Assembly: GCA_003135315.1 (NCBI GenBank)
Contig: PLBD01000412.1
Span: 1 to 6,849 of the forward strand
Direction of reading: 5' to 3'
Length of the DNA stretch: 6,849 bases
From: Acidobacteriaceae bacterium
Lineage (GTDB): Bacteria; Acidobacteriota; Terriglobia; Terriglobales; Acidobacteriaceae
Shown: piece by piece, positions 1 to 6,093 of the stretch
Numbering within the stretch: the first letter of the stretch is position 1
How the letters are laid out: the number at the start of each line of letters is the position of its first letter
Program-made: the position numbers and the translations under genes
The notes under the pieces: model-generated
What the model was told of the DNA's origin: nothing
Database searches by the model: none
Seen by the model: only the letters and a program-made list of their open reading frames with translations

Positions 1-258
1 ACACTCGCCGACGACGCCGGCGCACTTCATGTGCTTGCGATTGTGCAGCACGCCCATGTCGTGCATTGCGTAAAGAATGCGGCGGTGCACCGGCTTCAGG
101 CCATCGCGAATGTCGGGCAACGCGCGCCCGATGATCACCGACATCGAGTAGTCGAGATACGAGCGCTTCATCTCGTCTTCAATGTTGACGGGTTGCACGT
201 TGGCCGCGCCGGGGCCGATGTTGTCGAGCGGTAATTGCTGGTTGGGATCGTCTGCCAT
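1..258 (-). CDS. gyrA: DNA gyrase subunit A, N-terminal 86 residues (partial, runs off the left edge)
   Basis: GyrA is the DNA-breaking and rejoining subunit of the A2B2 gyrase, which introduces negative supercoils using ATP. Seen: after a variable acidic start comes the family's opening block, including MKRSYLDYSMSVIIGRALPD (residues 30-49) and RDGLKPVHRRILYAM (51-65), then KCAGVVGE. This is the entry to the winged-helix domain. The quinolone-resistance region and the active-site tyrosine lie beyond the window. The ATG at 256-258 is the first possible start, because an in-frame TGA lies at 304-306 with no start codon between. No good Shine-Dalgarno motif lies just before the ATG; the purine-rich GAGGAAGG (298-305) is about 40 bases away, with a tandem repeat in between. 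The related ParC/GrlA is the main alternative; the close match and lack of ParC features favour GyrA. Confidence 0.94.
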   Translation of the reverse strand, partial: MADDPNQQLPLDNIGPGAANVQPVNIEDEMKRSYLDYSMSVIIGRALPDIRDGLKPVHRRILYAMHDMGVLHNRKHMKCAGVVGEC

Positions 259-264
259 GTTAGC

Positions 265-292
265 TTCTAGCTTCGAGCCTCTAGCTTCGAGC
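265..292. repeat. Two tandem copies of a 14-bp unit in the gyrA 5' leader
   Basis: On the plus strand the unit is YTCTAGCTTCGAGC, at 265-278 (first base T) and 279-292 (first base C), identical at 13 of 14 positions. A partial copy (TAGC, 261-264) precedes it. The array ends 6 bases upstream of the gyrA ATG. It separates the purine-rich GAGGAAGG stretch from the start codon, so it may affect leader folding or translation. No function is known to me. Confidence 0.8.
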
Positions 293-481
293 TTGTTCCT
301 TCCTCAAAACCGCAATGCGGTCAATTCAGAAATTTGCAGTCCCATCGGCGTCAGGTGGAGAGCGTGAACGCACCCGATTTGCGGGTACAGATGCGGCATC
401 GCCGTTGCTTTTTCAAGCCTAGTCGAATCGCCTGCAAGTCATTGCAAATTAAGGACATTATCCGATGCGGAAGCACTCATG

Positions 482-490
482 ATTATAACA
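482..490 (-). promoter_or_regulatory. Possible extended -10 promoter for gyrA
   Basis: Read on the minus strand, 482-490 contains TGTTATAAT, that is TGn followed by a perfect TATAAT (482-487). This is the extended -10 form recognised by the housekeeping sigma factor. No convincing -35 lies 16-18 bases upstream, which fits an extended -10 site but also weakens the call. It lies beyond the kinase stop and its hairpin, and would give gyrA a leader of roughly 215 bases. In the rest of 307-481 I see no gene or clear motif. Confidence 0.35.
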
Positions 491-502
491 CGCAGAGCGG
501 GC

Positions 503-524
503 AAAATGGGGGCTTCATTGCCCC
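503..524 (-). terminator. Probable compact terminator of the kinase gene, overlapping its stop codon
   Basis: Read on the minus strand, GGGGC (520-524) pairs with GCCCC (509-513) across a six-base loop AATGAA, followed by CATTTTG. The kinase stop codon TGA (515-517) lies inside the loop. The stem is short but all G-C; the T run has only four bases, so this is a modest intrinsic terminator at best. Confidence 0.4.
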
Positions 525-2920
525 TGTCCGGCGCCCGCTTGTCGCACTGCTTCCTGGCATTCGCGGGCCGCAGTCAGCAGCTTGTCGATCTCCGGATCGG
601 CGCGCAGTTTTGCCAGCAGAGGATCGGCCAGCAGGTTGGAATACGAGCAGTAATTATTCTGGATGGCGCTCTGCAGCAGATGGAGAGCGGCCGGCGTTTT
701 TCCGCAGTAGGCGAACAGCGCTCCTTCGTAGTACCACGTCTCAGGATCGGGATCGGCAGGGAAACTGGTCTGCGATTCCTGGGCGATGCGGTCCAGGTCG
801 GACTCCGGCCGCAGCCCCAGGCACGATTCCAGCAAATCGCGATGATAGCGCGGCGCCGTCGGCATGTGCTTCACCGCTTCCCGCGCTTCTGGAATCTTGC
901 CCTCGCGTAACAGCAGCGATGGCGCAACATAGGCCGCCCACTCCGAGCCGGCGTCCAAGCGGATGAAATCGGCGGCGCGATCGGTCTTGCCCAGCTCCAT
1001 AAAGGGCCACGCGCAGGAACGGAAAATGTAATTGGCCGGATCCAGCCCGATGGCGGCATTGCATTCGTTGGTGGCTTCTTCCAGCATCCCGGCGTAACGA
1101 TAGACATAGGCCAGCACGAAGTGGGCCTGGGCGTTTTCCGGTCGGCGCTTCACCAGCGCCTGCGCCGCTTCGAAGGCTTTGCCCAGCTCGCCGCGCTCAA
1201 CCCGGTTGGTGATCAACTGGCCGGCGGCAATCGTGATGTTGGGATCCAGTGCCAGCGCCCGCTCGCAAGCCGTGTTGGAAAGCTGGAACGCGGTTTCTCC
1301 GCCGTCGGAGTAGGTGGTGTCCCAGTAAGCCCGCAGTCCCAATTCTTCCCAGGCCGGCGCGTAGTCCGGATCCATCTGCACTACATGCTGCAATACCGCG
1401 ATCGCGTCTTTATTCGGTCCGGGATCGTGTGGCAGAGCCAGGGCATGCAAGTAGAGGTCATAGGCCTCGGGGTTCTTGGGACGCGTACCGCTGGCGACCG
1501 TCTCGCCGGCCACGCCTAACGTAGGCATCATGCCCTGGTGTATCTGCGCGGCCATGTTGGATTGCAGCGCAATCAGGTCCTGCTCCGGGGCCGTAAAGCT
1601 GGACTGCCACAGCACGCTGTTGTTGCGCACGTCAATCGCTTCCAGGGTGACCATCAGGTTGTCGCCTTGTTTCAGGAAGTGTCCGGTCAGCACCGTGGCG
1701 ACACGCAACTCCTTTCCGACTTTCTGTGGATCGGCGTCGTTGGCGGCGTACTTTTGGGTCATCGACGAGGGACGCACGTCCAGCGAGCGCGAATAGGTAA
1801 GAACTTTAGCGATCTCGTCGGCCAGCGCGAAGCGCAGGAAGTCCACACTGATGTCGCCGTTCACATTCTGCAGTGGCAGTACGGCGATGGTGTTCTTGGC
1901 ACCGGCCGCCCCGGGCCGATGCTTGAACCACCAGAGCCCCGCCAGTGTGAGCACCATGATCAGCACCGCGCTGACCACCAGCAGAAGATAGGTTTGCCAG
2001 CGGCTCGTCGTCTGGAAAGTGCTGGTCGCGATGCGATAAGGAAACGGAGAACGCATGCGGCCGGTGGTGGTCTGGCCCGGATCGGTTTCTTTCCTCAGTG
2101 CCACCAAATCGGCCTTCAGGGTCAGCGCGTCGGGATACCGGTTGGCGCGGTTTTTCTCCATCGCGTGGCCAATGATCCCCTCGAGATCGGGCGGAAGCTT
2201 GGGATTCAGCTTCAGCGGAGAAACCGGCTTCTTGGTGAGCACCGCTTCCAGGGTGAGCACGGAGTTGGCGCCCGCAAACGGTTTCTGGCCGGTTGCCATC
2301 TGGTAGAGGACGACTCCGAGCGAGAACAGGTCGCTGCGAGCATCCAGTTCTTCTCCGCGCGCCTGTTCCGGCGACATGTAGACCGCGGTGCCGAAGATGT
2401 CTCCGGCCACCGACAGGTCTTCGTTCACGGGTTCGCCGCTCCACAGGTCGCGCGACAACTTAACCAGCCCGAAGTCCAGGATCTTGACCTGCCCGCTCTG
2501 GGTGATGAAGATGTTCGCCGGCTTGATGTCGCGATGAATGATCCCCTTGGCGTGGCACGCGGCCAGCGCATCGGCAACCTGGATGGCGATGTCGAGGATC
2601 TCTTCGATGTCCATCGGCGCGCCGCGCAGCCGGTCCTTCAGGCTCATCCCCTCCAGCTTCTCCATAACGATGAAGGGCTGGCCGTTCATGTCCTCAATGT
2701 CGTAGATGGTGCAGATGCCGGGGTGGTTCAGGTGCGAGGCGGCTTTGGCTTCACGCTCGAAGCGCTCCAGCGCCTTGCGGTCGTTGACCAGGTTTTCAGG
2801 AATGAACTTCAGAGCGACATGGCGGCCCAGCCGCATGTCTTCCGCGTCGTAAACCAACCCCATCCCGCCACCGCCGAGTTTCCCCACGATGCGATAATGG
2901 GAGACTGTCTCGCCGACCAT
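515..2920 (-). CDS. Transmembrane serine/threonine protein kinase with TolB-like and TPR C-terminal region
   Basis: An 801-residue Hanks-type (PknB-like) kinase that transfers phosphate from ATP to Ser/Thr of target proteins. Kinase domain about 9-275: Gly-rich loop GGGGMG (16-21), ATP-binding K38 in VALK, alphaC E57, catalytic HRD (129-131) with N136, DFG (149-151), and SPE (183-185) in place of APE. All catalytic residues are intact, and HRD marks an RD kinase likely activated by loop phosphorylation. One membrane helix at about 311-332 is followed by Arg/His-rich KHR. Residues about 344-460 (TIAVLPL onward) resemble the TolB/FlgO-like domain often found in such kinases, and about 486-790 hold TPR-like helices. 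The catalytic part should be cytoplasmic and the TPR part periplasmic. The start at 2918-2920 has GAGG (2930-2933) nine bases upstream. Targets cannot be told from the sequence. The gene is monocistronic, divergent from the fasciclin gene. Confidence 0.95.
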   Translation of the reverse strand: MVGETVSHYRIVGKLGGGGMGLVYDAEDMRLGRHVALKFIPENLVNDRKALERFEREAKAASHLNHPGICTIYDIEDMNGQPFIVMEKLEGMSLKDRLRGAPMDIEEILDIAIQVADALAACHAKGIIHRDIKPANIFITQSGQVKILDFGLVKLSRDLWSGEPVNEDLSVAGDIFGTAVYMSPEQARGEELDARSDLFSLGVVLYQMATGQKPFAGANSVLTLEAVLTKKPVSPLKLNPKLPPDLEGIIGHAMEKNRANRYPDALTLKADLVALRKETDPGQTTTGRMRSPFPYRIATSTFQTTSRWQTYLLLVVSAVLIMVLTLAGLWWFKHRPGAAGAKNTIAVLPLQNVNGDISVDFLRFALADEIAKVLTYSRSLDVRPSSMTQKYAANDADPQKVGKELRVATVLTGHFLKQGDNLMVTLEAIDVRNNSVLWQSSFTAPEQDLIALQSNMAAQIHQGMMPTLGVAGETVASGTRPKNPEAYDLYLHALALPHDPGPNKDAIAVLQHVVQMDPDYAPAWEELGLRAYWDTTYSDGGETAFQLSNTACERALALDPNITIAAGQLITNRVERGELGKAFEAAQALVKRRPENAQAHFVLAYVYRYAGMLEEATNECNAAIGLDPANYIFRSCAWPFMELGKTDRAADFIRLDAGSEWAAYVAPSLLLREGKIPEAREAVKHMPTAPRYHRDLLESCLGLRPESDLDRIAQESQTSFPADPDPETWYYEGALFAYCGKTPAALHLLQSAIQNNYCSYSNLLADPLLAKLRADPEIDKLLTAARECQEAVRQAGAGQGQ

Positions 2921-2949
2921 GCCTGAGGACCTCGGTTCCGCTCGCGGTT

Positions 2950-2978
2950 ATGGTAGGCCGCGTGCGAAGCTGGGTCAA
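2950..2978 (-). promoter_or_regulatory. Candidate sigma70-type promoter of the kinase gene
   Basis: On the minus strand TTGACC (2973-2978, five of six consensus bases) and TACCAT (2950-2955, four of six) are separated by exactly 17 bp. Transcription would start about 20-25 bases before the kinase ATG, just upstream of its GAGG ribosome site. A perfect TATAAT further upstream (3003-3008, minus) lacks a partner -35 and is a weaker alternative. For the plus-strand fasciclin gene I see no convincing promoter in 2921-3108. Confidence 0.4.
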
Positions 2979-3094
2979 CTCGACATTAGCCAAACCGCCG
3001 GAATTATAGCGGCAATCCTGCCCACATCGTTAAATCCGTTCTTGCTTTCTTCACGTAATCCCACTGAGCGATCAAAATTCAAATCCATGCGCTC

Positions 3095-3100
3095 AGAGGA
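3095..3100 (+). promoter_or_regulatory. Ribosome binding site that decides the fasciclin start
   Basis: AGAGGA lies eight bases before the ATG at 3109-3111, an ideal distance. It abuts and overlaps the other in-frame ATG at 3100-3102, which therefore has no usable site. This favours the downstream start. Confidence 0.6.
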
Positions 3101-3108
3101 TGAGGAAT

Positions 3109-3660
3109 ATGAAGAAGCAAGTTCTGCTTGTGCTGTTTGTAATGACGATGGCTTTTACGGCCTTGGCTGCGCCTGGTTCTAACGATCCCGTAGTCGGCGG
3201 CGCGCCGATGTATCCCAGCAAGAACATCGTTCAGAATGCCTCGACGGCCGACAATCTGACGACCCTGGTCGCCGCAGTGAAGGCCGCCGACCTGGTCCAG
3301 ACGCTCGAAAGCCCCGGCCCGTTCACCGTATTCGCACCCACCAACGACGCCTTCAGCAAGCTGCCCGCGGGCACGGTGGAAATGCTGCTGAAGCCTGAGA
3401 ACAAGGACCAACTGGTGAAGGTCCTCACCTACCACGTGGTTCCGGGCAGGATCAACGCCGCCGATCTGATGAAGCAGATCAAGGAGGGCGGCGGAAAGGC
3501 AATGCTCAAGACGGCGAACGGGGAAACGCTCACCGCCTCCATGCAGGGCAAGCATGTTGTTCTAACCGATGAAAAGGGCGGCATGTCGATGGTAACGATG
3601 GCGAACGTGTATCAGTCGAACGGAGTGGTTCACGTGATCGATGCTGTGTTGCTGCCGTAA
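3109..3660 (+). CDS. Secreted fasciclin (FAS1) domain protein
   Basis: A 183-residue exported protein with a single FAS1 domain, a fold linked to adhesion and surface interactions; its bacterial ligands are mostly unknown. Seen: signal peptide MKKQVLLVLFVMTMAFTALA with probable cleavage at ALA|AP (20/21). After it come the conserved FAS1 motifs TVFAPTNDAFSKLP (73-86, H1-like), LTYHVVPGRI (106-115, H2-like) and the closing NGVVHVIDAVLLP (171-183). The length fits a signal peptide plus one complete domain; no membrane anchor or cell-wall sorting signal follows. An ATG nine bases upstream (3100) would add MRN, but the ribosome site at 3095-3100 suits the chosen start. The gene stands alone, divergent from the kinase and convergent with the small Cys/His protein gene. 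Family assignment is firm; the ligand is unknown. Confidence 0.95.
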   Translation: MKKQVLLVLFVMTMAFTALAAPGSNDPVVGGAPMYPSKNIVQNASTADNLTTLVAAVKAADLVQTLESPGPFTVFAPTNDAFSKLPAGTVEMLLKPENKDQLVKVLTYHVVPGRINAADLMKQIKEGGGKAMLKTANGETLTASMQGKHVVLTDEKGGMSMVTMANVYQSNGVVHVIDAVLLP

Positions 3661-3694
3661 GTGGCCCTGAATTGTTGCCGGAGCACTATAGCGG

Positions 3695-3724
3695 GGTAGT
3701 GGTTCCGTTTCGCCACTACCTTAT
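3695..3724 (+). terminator. Hairpin terminator after the fasciclin gene
   Basis: GGTAGTGG (3695-3702) pairs perfectly with CCACTACC (3713-3720) over a ten-base loop, followed by TTAT. It begins 34 bases past the fasciclin stop and lies between convergent genes. The T run is weak, so it may act as a weak or Rho-assisted terminator or only protect the mRNA 3' end. On the minus strand no T run follows. Confidence 0.5.
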
Positions 3725-3820
3725 CGCTGTTGAGGGGTCCTTTGGCGCCGTGCGCTGGACAAGACTCTTGTCATCCAGGACAATGACGAACCACTTGCAG
3801 TGCCCCTGAAGTAAGGGCAT
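3716..3820 (-). CDS. Possible 34-residue ORF in frame behind the small Cys/His protein gene
   Basis: ATG (3818-3820) to TAG (3716-3718) encodes MPLLQGHCKWFVIVLDDKSL followed by VQRTAPKDPSTAIR, a balanced, protein-like composition. It is in the same frame as the upstream 68-residue gene, separated by that gene's TAG and 12 open codons. The only purine-rich site (AGGAG) touches the ATG directly, too close for normal initiation, and the stop lies in the fasciclin hairpin. It could be a real small protein, an old C-terminal part of the preceding gene, or chance. I do not recognise it. Confidence 0.25.
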   Translation of the reverse strand: MPLLQGHCKWFVIVLDDKSLVQRTAPKDPSTAIR

Positions 3821-3856
3821 CTCCTGGCGATGCAGGGAGGGGCGATGAGGGCCAGG

Positions 3857-4063
3857 CTATTTGTGTTCCGTTGCTTCACCCACGAGTCCGGGCGCGTTCT
3901 GACTGCTGTCCGTGAGGGCACAGTCATGCACGTTGAACCGCTCCTGAATATCGGCCTTGGCTGCTTCGATCGGCATCAAGCCGGAGGAAAATTGCGCGTT
4001 GCAGGACTCGCAGACGCCCAGCAAGGGCGCTTCGCTCACGATCCGAAGGTTTCGCTTTGCCAT
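3857..4063 (-). CDS. Small conserved-looking Cys/His protein (68 aa), function unknown
   Basis: The protein opens MAKRNLRIVSEAPLLGVCES and contains C18-x2-C21 and, further on, H46-D-C48. This spacing (CxxC then HxC about 24 residues later) suggests one zinc-binding site, as in zinc-ribbon-like mini-proteins; metal binding is inferred. Sequences with this opening and the CESCNAQF stretch are, to my memory, recurrent small hypotheticals in Acidobacteriota, but I cannot search. No signal peptide or membrane segment is present, so it should be cytoplasmic. The frame stays open upstream to 4336, but that would overlap the end of the GloVer gene, and the upstream translation is Arg/Trp-rich noise. 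A weak GGGGG stretch precedes the ATG (4061-4063). It lies 119 bases after the GloVer stop on the same strand and could be the tail of that transcript. Confidence 0.7.
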   Translation of the reverse strand: MAKRNLRIVSEAPLLGVCESCNAQFSSGLMPIEAAKADIQERFNVHDCALTDSSQNAPGLVGEATEHK

Positions 4064-4182
4064 GCCCCCAAGTTTACGCCGAACGCTCCGGCATTCAAGT
4101 CCTGGGGAAATCAAACGGCACCACCACTCCATCGCTGGCGACCGCCGCACCGTGCCTTGCGGCCGTTGACGAACCGCCGGAC

Positions 4183-5454
4183 TCACGGAGTGATCTCGAA
4201 GACTACGCCATTGCCGTGAGTGCCACCCAAAGCCGTTCCGTAGATATTGCCGGCTGAATCGAGCAGCAGGCTTCCAGCCTGGGGCTCTTCGCCGGTTGTG
4301 GAGCTTTGGAAATCGTACAGGGCTGTCTCGGTCCACTCGCCGTGCTGCGTCGGTGTTAGTTTGAAAACCCTGCCTAAGCCGTATACTCCACCAAACGGCG
4401 TCGTGCCATACACATTGCCGGCCGCATCAACGATCGGCGCAGCATAGGGGTCTTCGCCGTCAGGCGTTCCCTTAAACGCATGAATAACACTGTAGGTCCA
4501 TGTGCCGTTCGAATTCGGCGACAACTTGTAAGCCACGCCGTAGGAATAAGGCCCACCGTCAAAAGTCGTTCCGTAAAGATTGCCCGCAGCGTCGATCGCC
4601 ACACCACCAGACGGGTCCGCACCGTTGCCTCCGTCTGTAAATTGATAGAGAATCGTCCTGGTCCATTGGCCGTTATTGAGAGTTAGCTTGAAGATATCCG
4701 CTGGCCAGGCGTACCCACCAGTGTTCGTGCCGTAAAGATTTCCGCTGCTGTCGGCGGTTAACGTTTCATAGACGGGCCCCCCGTCGCCGGTGGCGTCCAA
4801 ATCGCCAGTAAAGGAATAGAGGACATTGAACGTCGAATAACCCTGGCCAGACAAGCCGAATACGTTTCCGAGCCTCCCAGGGCCGCCGCTCGATGTTGTT
4901 CCGGCCAAAATGCCGCGATCGAAAGTTAATCCGCCGGTGGGATCGGCTCCATCCAGCCCGAGATTCGTAAACGACTCCAGTATCGATTCCGTCCAGGTGC
5001 CGCCTGCGCCCGGTGTCAGCTCGAATACTGTTCCGTAGCATCCGGAAGTGCATTGCGAAGTGGTCCCATAGACATTGGATTGGCTGTCAAGGACGACCGG
5101 GGAATAAATCTGAAATCCATCCGTTCCCTGGAAGTTGTGGATGACCTGCTCCGTCCAGGTGCCGTTGGATTGCGGCGTCATTCTGAAAACTGTGCCGCAG
5201 CCGTAGCCGTTACAGGTGCCGCTTCCGCCAAGTTCGGTTGTGCCATAGAGGTTCCCTTGCCTATCAAAGGCCAGTCCGGCGTCAGAAGGGCCTCCGTCGG
5301 AAGGCGGACCGCTGAAGTTGTGCAGGACCTTGTACGTCTGCGCCTGCGCTGGGGGAAGGCCTACTCCCAGCATTATTAAGATTGCCGCACACATTGCCGT
5401 GCCCAACGTACGGCAGTTACAGATATATGTAGTTGTCACCGGATTCCTCCTCAT
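4183..5454 (-). CDS. Secreted GloVer-repeat protein, seven tandem repeats
   Basis: A 423-residue exported protein of the 'choice-of-anchor tandem repeat GloVer-containing' kind. An N-terminal hydrophobic segment (about 20-33) ending in AQA (36-38) is a signal peptide. Seven repeats of about 55 residues follow, each marked by a form of GNxYGTT: near 70, 129, 183 (LAGTT), 241 (YGTN), 294, 349 and 405 (YGTA). Most are followed by VFKLTP-like and GTWTE-like strands. Seven such units fit a seven-bladed beta-propeller (inferred). Repeats 1 and 2 carry Cys pairs (81/86, 135/139) that could form disulfides. The protein ends in the last repeat with no C-terminal sorting or anchor domain, so it is probably soluble in the periplasm or released. 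Its start lies 44 bases after the VOC stop, so the two are probably co-transcribed. The biochemical role is unknown. Confidence 0.92.
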   Translation of the reverse strand: MRRNPVTTTYICNCRTLGTAMCAAILIMLGVGLPPAQAQTYKVLHNFSGPPSDGGPSDAGLAFDRQGNLYGTTELGGSGTCNGYGCGTVFRMTPQSNGTWTEQVIHNFQGTDGFQIYSPVVLDSQSNVYGTTSQCTSGCYGTVFELTPGAGGTWTESILESFTNLGLDGADPTGGLTFDRGILAGTTSSGGPGRLGNVFGLSGQGYSTFNVLYSFTGDLDATGDGGPVYETLTADSSGNLYGTNTGGYAWPADIFKLTLNNGQWTRTILYQFTDGGNGADPSGGVAIDAAGNLYGTTFDGGPYSYGVAYKLSPNSNGTWTYSVIHAFKGTPDGEDPYAAPIVDAAGNVYGTTPFGGVYGLGRVFKLTPTQHGEWTETALYDFQSSTTGEEPQAGSLLLDSAGNIYGTALGGTHGNGVVFEITP

Positions 5455-5465
5455 TCATGTCCTCC
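5446..5465 (-). promoter_or_regulatory. Two ribosome binding sites serving alternative GloVer starts
   Basis: On the minus strand GGAGG (5461-5465) lies six bases before the ATG at 5452-5454. A second, perfect AGGAGG (5446-5451) lies six bases before an in-frame GTG at 5437-5439. Both spacings are ideal. The second site is inside the first five codons of the longer form, so the true start is either 5454 (423 aa) or 5439 (418 aa); the signal peptide is kept in both. Confidence 0.55.
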
Positions 5466-5498
5466 GCTGACTCGCGGCTGTCTACCAGTAGCAGTGGA

Positions 5499-6068
5499 TT
5501 ATGCGGTGCCGGCTTCGCGCGCGGCTTTCATCACCGTTTTCTTCATGCGGTTTTCACCCGCCCAGTACAGGCTGATCTCGTGCCCCTCGGGATCGTTGAG
5601 GTAGGCGTGCCGCCAGCCCCAGGGCATCATGGTGGGCAACTGCGTGAAGTAGAAGCCGCGCTTCTGGAGGCTGCGGCAGAAGCCGTCGAGATCGGGCACT
5701 TCGAAGTACAGCCGCACGCCATCGCTGGTGACCGACGCGCCCGGCCCGGCCTGGTGCAGAGCGATGGTGCCATCGCCGCCCGGCGCGCGCAGCCGCGCGT
5801 AAACCGGCCTGCCCTCGTAGCGGAAATCTTCGATCAGCTTGAATCCCAGCCAGCCGCGATAGAAATTGATCCCGCGCTCCACATCCTTCACGTAGATCAT
5901 GGCGTGGTTGAAGCTGAGCTTTCCCTCGTCGGCTGGAGGCGCGGGAGTTTTCGCTGCGGAAACCTTCCTGGGCTGGGTGCGCGCCGGTTTCACGGCTGCG
6001 CGCTTCGCCGGACGCGCGGCGCTCTTCTTCTTTGCGATCGCCTTCTTTTTGGCAGGCTTCTTCTTCAT
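5499..6068 (-). CDS. VOC-superfamily (glyoxalase/bleomycin-resistance fold) protein with lysine-rich N-terminal tail
   Basis: A 189-residue protein. Residues 1-50 form a Lys/Ala/Pro-rich, disordered, strongly basic tail (KKKPAKKKAIAKKK onward) like bacterial histone-H1-type tails. Residues about 52-170 form a vicinal-oxygen-chelate domain of paired beta-alpha-beta-beta-beta modules: FNHAMIYVKDVERGINFYRG, LGFKLIED, RLYFEVPDLDGF, and the closing DPEGHEISLYW. H55, H105, E123 and E164 sit where VOC enzymes usually hold their metal, so a catalytic site is plausible; the substrate is not readable. The ATG at 6066-6068 was chosen because the tail starts MKKK and GGTGA lies upstream. An upstream in-frame GTG (6102-6104) lies inside a hairpin of the repeat element and is unlikely. 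It is probably first in a unit with the GloVer gene. The tail could bind nucleic acid or merely aid solubility. Confidence 0.92.
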   Translation of the reverse strand: MKKKPAKKKAIAKKKSAARPAKRAAVKPARTQPRKVSAAKTPAPPADEGKLSFNHAMIYVKDVERGINFYRGWLGFKLIEDFRYEGRPVYARLRAPGGDGTIALHQAGPGASVTSDGVRLYFEVPDLDGFCRSLQKRGFYFTQLPTMMPWGWRHAYLNDPEGHEISLYWAGENRMKKTVMKAAREAGTA

Positions 6069-6093
6069 GAAATCACCGCCGGAGAGCTCGGGA

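Noticed and set aside
1538..2926. A 462-codon open frame on the plus strand, antisense to the kinase gene
   Set aside because: It overlaps the kinase, whose catalytic motifs are unmistakable. The antisense translation is rich in His, Gln and Arg with no domain, as expected of a GC-rich gene read backwards.
2925..2933. Palindrome GAGGACCTC next to the kinase ribosome site, as an operator or sequestering hairpin
   Set aside because: Only four base pairs with a single central base; too small to fold or to be significant.
3661..3856. tRNA or small structured RNA between the convergent genes
   Set aside because: Apart from the 8-bp hairpin at 3695-3720 no cloverleaf or T-loop motif is visible.
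4100..4182. Short minus-strand frame after the GloVer stop ending in VVVPFDFPRT
   Set aside because: It has no start codon or ribosome site and is only the shifted frame running out of the GloVer gene; probably chance.
3830..4336. Plus-strand frames and the upstream extension (4064-4336) of the small Cys/His protein frame
   Set aside because: Arg/Pro/Trp-rich translations overlapping better-supported genes; the extension would run into the GloVer coding region.
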